Source of the DNA: an uncultured Coriobacteriia bacterium
GTDB lineage: Bacteria; Actinomycetota; Coriobacteriia; Coriobacteriales; QAMH01
Assembly: GCA_948466335.1 (NCBI GenBank)
Contig: CAOKAE010000005.1
Coordinates: 59,302 to 123,301 of the forward strand
Reading direction: 5' to 3'
Length of the DNA: 64,000 nt
Shown here: positions 61,239 through 64,000 of the stretch, piece by piece
How positions within the stretch are numbered: position 1 is the first letter of the stretch
Layout: each line of letters begins with the position of its first letter
Translations under genes and position numbers: made by a program
The notes under the pieces: model-generated
The model's database searches: none
The model's input: only the letters and a program-made list of their open reading frames with translations
What the model was told of the DNA's origin: nothing

Positions 61239-61771
61239 TGAGCGAGATGCGATTCATCCTTTCCGGTTTTGGTGGCCAGGGCCTGCTCTTCGGCGGTAAG
61301 GTCATCGCCTATACGGGCCTCATCGAGGATCGCCAGGTGTCCTGGCTGCCCTCCTATGGTCCCGAGATGCGCGGTGGCACCGCAAACTGCTCGGTGACGC
61401 TGTCCGACGAGCCCATCGGCTCGCCGCTCATCACCAACCCCACGGCGGTCATCGCCATGAACCAGCCTTCCGTTGACAAATTCGAGGCCGACATCGTGCC
61501 CGGTGGCATCATCGTGATCGACAGCGCGCTTACCAACAGCGGTCCCGCCCGCACCGACATCACCTCGTTCATGATTCCGGCGACCTCGGCCGCCGAGGAG
61601 GAAGGCCTCAAGGGCCTGGCAAACATCGTGTGCGTGGGCAAGCTCTGGGCCGAGACGCAGTTCTGCCAGCGCGAGACGCTCGACGCGGCCATTCGCAAGG
61701 CCGTCCCCGCTCGCAAGGCCGCCATGGTCGACAAGAATCTTGCGGCGCTTGAGCTTGGCATGTCTATGTAA
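61238..61771 (+). CDS. vorC: 2-oxoacid:ferredoxin oxidoreductase, gamma subunit
   Basis: A 177-residue gamma subunit. ILSGFGGQGLLFGGKVIAY (GxGGQG), WLPSYGPEMRGGTANCSV, ITNPTAVIAMNQPSVDKF. It begins at the TAATG overlap with the beta subunit. A terminator follows 22 bases after the stop, ending the operon. Confidence 0.92.
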
Positions 61772-61793
61772 GGAGCCTGACACAGTCTATGTG

Positions 61794-61830
61794 GGACGGC
61801 TTCTCATTGTGGGGAGCCGTCCTTGGTTTT
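61794..61830 (+). terminator. Terminator after the oxidoreductase operon
   Basis: GGACGGCT (61794-61801) pairs with AGCCGTCC (61815-61822), 8 bp with a 13-nt loop, followed by TTGGTTTT. Confidence 0.82.
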
Positions 61831-61896
61831 AATGGTAATGTATGGGGCTTACTCGTCCAGATGGCGAGTGAAGATAGCAACGATAAGGAGAAAGGC

Positions 61897-62478
61897 ATGA
61901 GCGAAGAGAAGAACAAGCTGGGAACGAAGATCACGACGCTGCGCGAGGCGCATCACCTTACGCAACAGGACCTGGCAGACCGCTGCCAGTGTGACATCGA
62001 GACCATCCAGGGTCTCGAGAACGGTGAGCTTCCGCCTTCGCTCGCGCCCCTCATCAAGATCACGCGTGCCCTCGGCGTGCGTCTCGGCACCCTCATGGAC
62101 GATGACGAGGCCCGCGGCCCCCTGTACATCTCGAACGAGCAGATGAAGGAGGTCACGCGTCTCAAGAGCCTCGAAACCAATAATGACGCGGGCGACCTGT
62201 CCTACTTCAGCCTCGCGGCGGGCAAGCCCTCCCGTCACATCGACCCCTTCATCATCACCGTCGACCCGTCCGGCGAAACGAGCCACAAGCTCGTCGGCCA
62301 CGAGGGCGAGGAGTGGCTCTACGGCATGGAGGGCGAGATCGAGATCGAGTACGGCAAGGAGATCTACGTGCTGCATCCCGGCGAGTCCATCTACTACGAC
62401 TCCATCGTGCCCCACGAGGTCCGTGCCCACGACGGCCAGAAGGCCAAGTTCCTCGCCGTCGTGTACACGCCGGTCTAG
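61897..62478 (+). CDS. XRE-cupin transcriptional regulator, second copy
   Basis: A 193-residue regulator. I chose the ATG at 61897 (AAGGAG before it) over 61861 and 61789. HTH (TTLREAHHLTQQDLADRCQCDIETIQGLENGELPPSLAPL), then cupin (about 110-190): EGEEWLYGMEGEIEIEYGKE and HPGESIYYDSIVPHEVRAHD, which hold the His/Glu ligands. Related in architecture to the protein at 56003. It probably controls the acyl-CoA ligase that follows. Upstream AT-rich TTAATGGTAATGTATGG may contain its promoter. Confidence 0.9.
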   Translation: MSEEKNKLGTKITTLREAHHLTQQDLADRCQCDIETIQGLENGELPPSLAPLIKITRALGVRLGTLMDDDEARGPLYISNEQMKEVTRLKSLETNNDAGDLSYFSLAAGKPSRHIDPFIITVDPSGETSHKLVGHEGEEWLYGMEGEIEIEYGKEIYVLHPGESIYYDSIVPHEVRAHDGQKAKFLAVVYTPV

Positions 62479-62496
62479 AAGGGGCTGGTGCTGACA

Positions 62497-64000
62497 ATGA
62501 CTAAGGTTATGGAAGAGTCCCCGGCCTACATGGCCACGGACCACCTCATCGCCGAAAACGGCTGGACCCAGGAGGAGATCGACTTCCGTCTCGAGCGCGC
62601 TCAAGAGATCATGCATCCTTCCGCCCGCGAAGACGGTAGCGTGCCCGTCTTCGGCGATCAGGACTATCCGCTGCTCTCCGAGATGACGCTGGGCGATTAC
62701 CTGCGGTTCCAGACCGAGATCGACCCCGACCACGAGTTCATGGTCTATCCGGACCGTGACCTGCGCTGGACCTACGCCGAGTTCAACGAGCGCACGGACC
62801 TGCTGGCCCGCGGCATGCTCTACATCGGCATGCGCCCCGGCGATCACCTGGGCGTGTGGGCGCGCAACATCCCCGACTGGGTCACGTTCATGTACGCCTG
62901 TGCCAAGATCGGCGTCGTCATGGTCACGATGAATCCGGTCTTCAAGTCCAACGAGCTCGACTACGTGCTCAAGCAAAGCGACATGAAGGCGCTGTGCATC
63001 ATCGACCAGTATCGCGACATCGACTACAAGGAGATTATCCGCGAGCTCGTGCCGGAATCCCTCAAGCAGCAGCGTGGTTACCTCAATACCGAGGAATACC
63101 CCTTCCTCAAGAACCTCATCTACATGGGCCCGGAGAAGCACCGCGGCTTCTACAGCGTGCCAGAGCTGCTCTTGCTCGGCGAATACGTGGACGCCAACGA
63201 GCTCGTCGAAGTCACCAGGTCCTTCGACAACAACGACTGCTGCATGATGCAGTACACGAGCGGCACCACGGGATTCCCCAAGGGCGTCATGCTCACGCAC
63301 CGCAACATCCTCAACGATGGCTACTTCATCGGCGAGGGCATGAAGCTCACCCCCAACGACCGTGTCTGCCTGCCCGTGCCGTACTTCCATTGCTTCGGCT
63401 GCGTGCTCGGTATCATGGCGATCCTCACCCATCGCTGCACCATCGTCGGCATCGAGGACTTTGACGCCGAGATGGTCCTGCGCGCCATCGACCGCGAGAA
63501 GGCGACGGCCGTCTACGGCGTGCCCACCATGTACATCGCCGAGCTCAACCATCCGGACTTCGACAAGTACGACATGTCGTCGCTGCGCACCGGCATCATG
63601 GCCGGTTCTCCCTGTCCTCCTGCCACCATGGAGGAGGTCATCGAGAAGATGAACATGCACGACATCACCATCTGCTACGGCCTCACCGAGACGAGTCCCG
63701 TGTTCACGCAGACGAGTGTCGATGATGACGTGGAACATAAGTGTACGACGGTTGGGCGCAAGCATCCACCGGTATCGGTCAAGGTCGCCGACGTCAACAC
63801 GGGTGAGCCGTTGGGTCCGGGCCAGCACGGCGAGCTGTGCTGCCGTGGCTACAACGTCATGAAGGGCTACTACAAGATGCCCGAGGAGACGGCCGAGGCC
63901 ATCGACGAGGACGGCTACCTGCATTCCGGCGACATGGGTACCATCGACGAGGACGGCTACTTCCGCGTCACGGGCCGCATCAAGGACATGATCATCCGCG
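62497..64000 (+). CDS. AMP-forming acyl-CoA synthetase (FadD-like), truncated by window end
   Basis: At least 501 residues, open at the 3' boundary. Start ATG 62497 (a GTG at 62488 has the closer AGGGG). N-terminus [34 protein letters not shown] in parts; P-loop [82 protein letters not shown] (A7/A8) at the edge. The family acts on fatty or aromatic acids; the substrate is unknown. It differs in detail from the enzyme at 56605. It lies 18 bases after the second XRE-cupin regulator. Confidence 0.93.
   Translation, partial: MTKVMEESPAYMATDHLIAENGWTQEEIDFRLERAQEIMHPSAREDGSVPVFGDQDYPLLSEMTLGDYLRFQTEIDPDHEFMVYPDRDLRWTYAEFNERTDLLARGMLYIGMRPGDHLGVWARNIPDWVTFMYACAKIGVVMVTMNPVFKSNELDYVLKQSDMKALCIIDQYRDIDYKEIIRELVPESLKQQRGYLNTEEYPFLKNLIYMGPEKHRGFYSVPELLLLGEYVDANELVEVTRSFDNNDCCMMQYTSGTTGFPKGVMLTHRNILNDGYFIGEGMKLTPNDRVCLPVPYFHCFGCVLGIMAILTHRCTIVGIEDFDAEMVLRAIDREKATAVYGVPTMYIAELNHPDFDKYDMSSLRTGIMAGSPCPPATMEEVIEKMNMHDITICYGLTETSPVFTQTSVDDDVEHKCTTVGRKHPPVSVKVADVNTGEPLGPGQHGELCCRGYNVMKGYYKMPEETAEAIDEDGYLHSGDMGTIDEDGYFRVTGRIKDMIIR

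Noticed and set aside
61849..63924. 691-codon open frame antisense to the second XRE-cupin regulator and acyl-CoA ligase
   Set aside because: In high-GC DNA the frame opposite a real gene is often open. The sequence has no recognisable domain and a biased composition, while both sense genes have clear motifs.

Overview
This 64 kb window is a chromosomal segment of a high-GC, Gram-positive actinobacterium. The sequence supports: a Rho with a long low-complexity N-terminal arm, a division and cell-wall (dcw) cluster that has SepF and DivIVA but no ftsA, a meso-DAP-type MurE, ThyX, the MEP isoprenoid enzymes Dxr and IspG, a clostridial-type (class III) fructose-1,6-bisphosphatase, and a 2-oxoacid:ferredoxin oxidoreductase operon with cupin-type XRE regulators. 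The mix of actinobacterial division genes with anaerobic ferredoxin metabolism points to the class Coriobacteriia (Eggerthellaceae-like). That placement is an inference; no rRNA is present to confirm it.

Layout. 1-2.4 kb: the 3' part of rho, then rpmE (L31 with a long Ala/Glu/Lys tail), each followed by a good intrinsic terminator. 2.4-9.5 kb: an accessory zone of small genes in mixed orientation: a GyrI-like protein, YbaK, a zeta-toxin/HTH pair, an EamA transporter, a membrane protein with its XRE regulator under a 38-bp perfect palindrome, a hydrolase, a membrane-bound MerR protein, another XRE regulator, and three copies of a palindromic repeat built on AATGAGACAAA. 9.6-14.5 kb: thyX, a YqhQ/DUF1385 membrane protein and aroC-aroK-aroB-aroQ, tightly packed. 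14.5-16 kb: a nested inverted repeat and a convergent Xaa-Pro peptidase. 16-23.8 kb: efp-pyrH-frr-uppS-cdsA-dxr-rseP-ispG-trmO, a translation, lipid-carrier and isoprenoid operon. 23.9-29 kb: tRNA-Arg(CCU), arylamine N-acetyltransferase, a CmpB-type membrane protein, and def-fmt-rsmB. 29-31 kb: two dispersed palindromic elements and a compact class III FBPase.

31-51 kb is the dcw cluster: mraZ-rsmH-ftsL-ftsI-murE-murF-mraY-murD-ftsW-murG-murC-ftsQ, an AT-rich leader, then ftsZ-pgeF-yggS-sepF-proC-yggT-divIVA-yggU. It starts from a promoter carrying two MraZ boxes between -35 and -10. It is followed by rnpB (RNase P RNA) and two secreted cysteine peptidases (C39-like and NlpC/P60). 53.8-55.9 kb: an HPt protein and a REC-degenerate GGDEF-EAL protein, which look like a phosphorelay ending in c-di-GMP hydrolysis. 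55.9-64 kb: an energy-metabolism block in which an XRE-cupin regulator, an acyl-CoA ligase, a MinD/ParA-like ATPase, ferredoxin and the VorB/VorA/VorC oxidoreductase subunits form one operon, followed by a second XRE-cupin regulator and a second acyl-CoA ligase that runs off the window.

Most of the window is conserved housekeeping. The less ordinary signals are the dispersed palindromic elements (at 7.8, 8.75, 8.8, 14.6, 23.8, 29.1, 29.2 and 51.1 kb), lineage-specific insertions in RseP and FtsI, a class III FBPase missing the family's N-terminal and helical-insert segments, a 172-nt ftsW/murG overlap, and the ATPase within the oxidoreductase operon.
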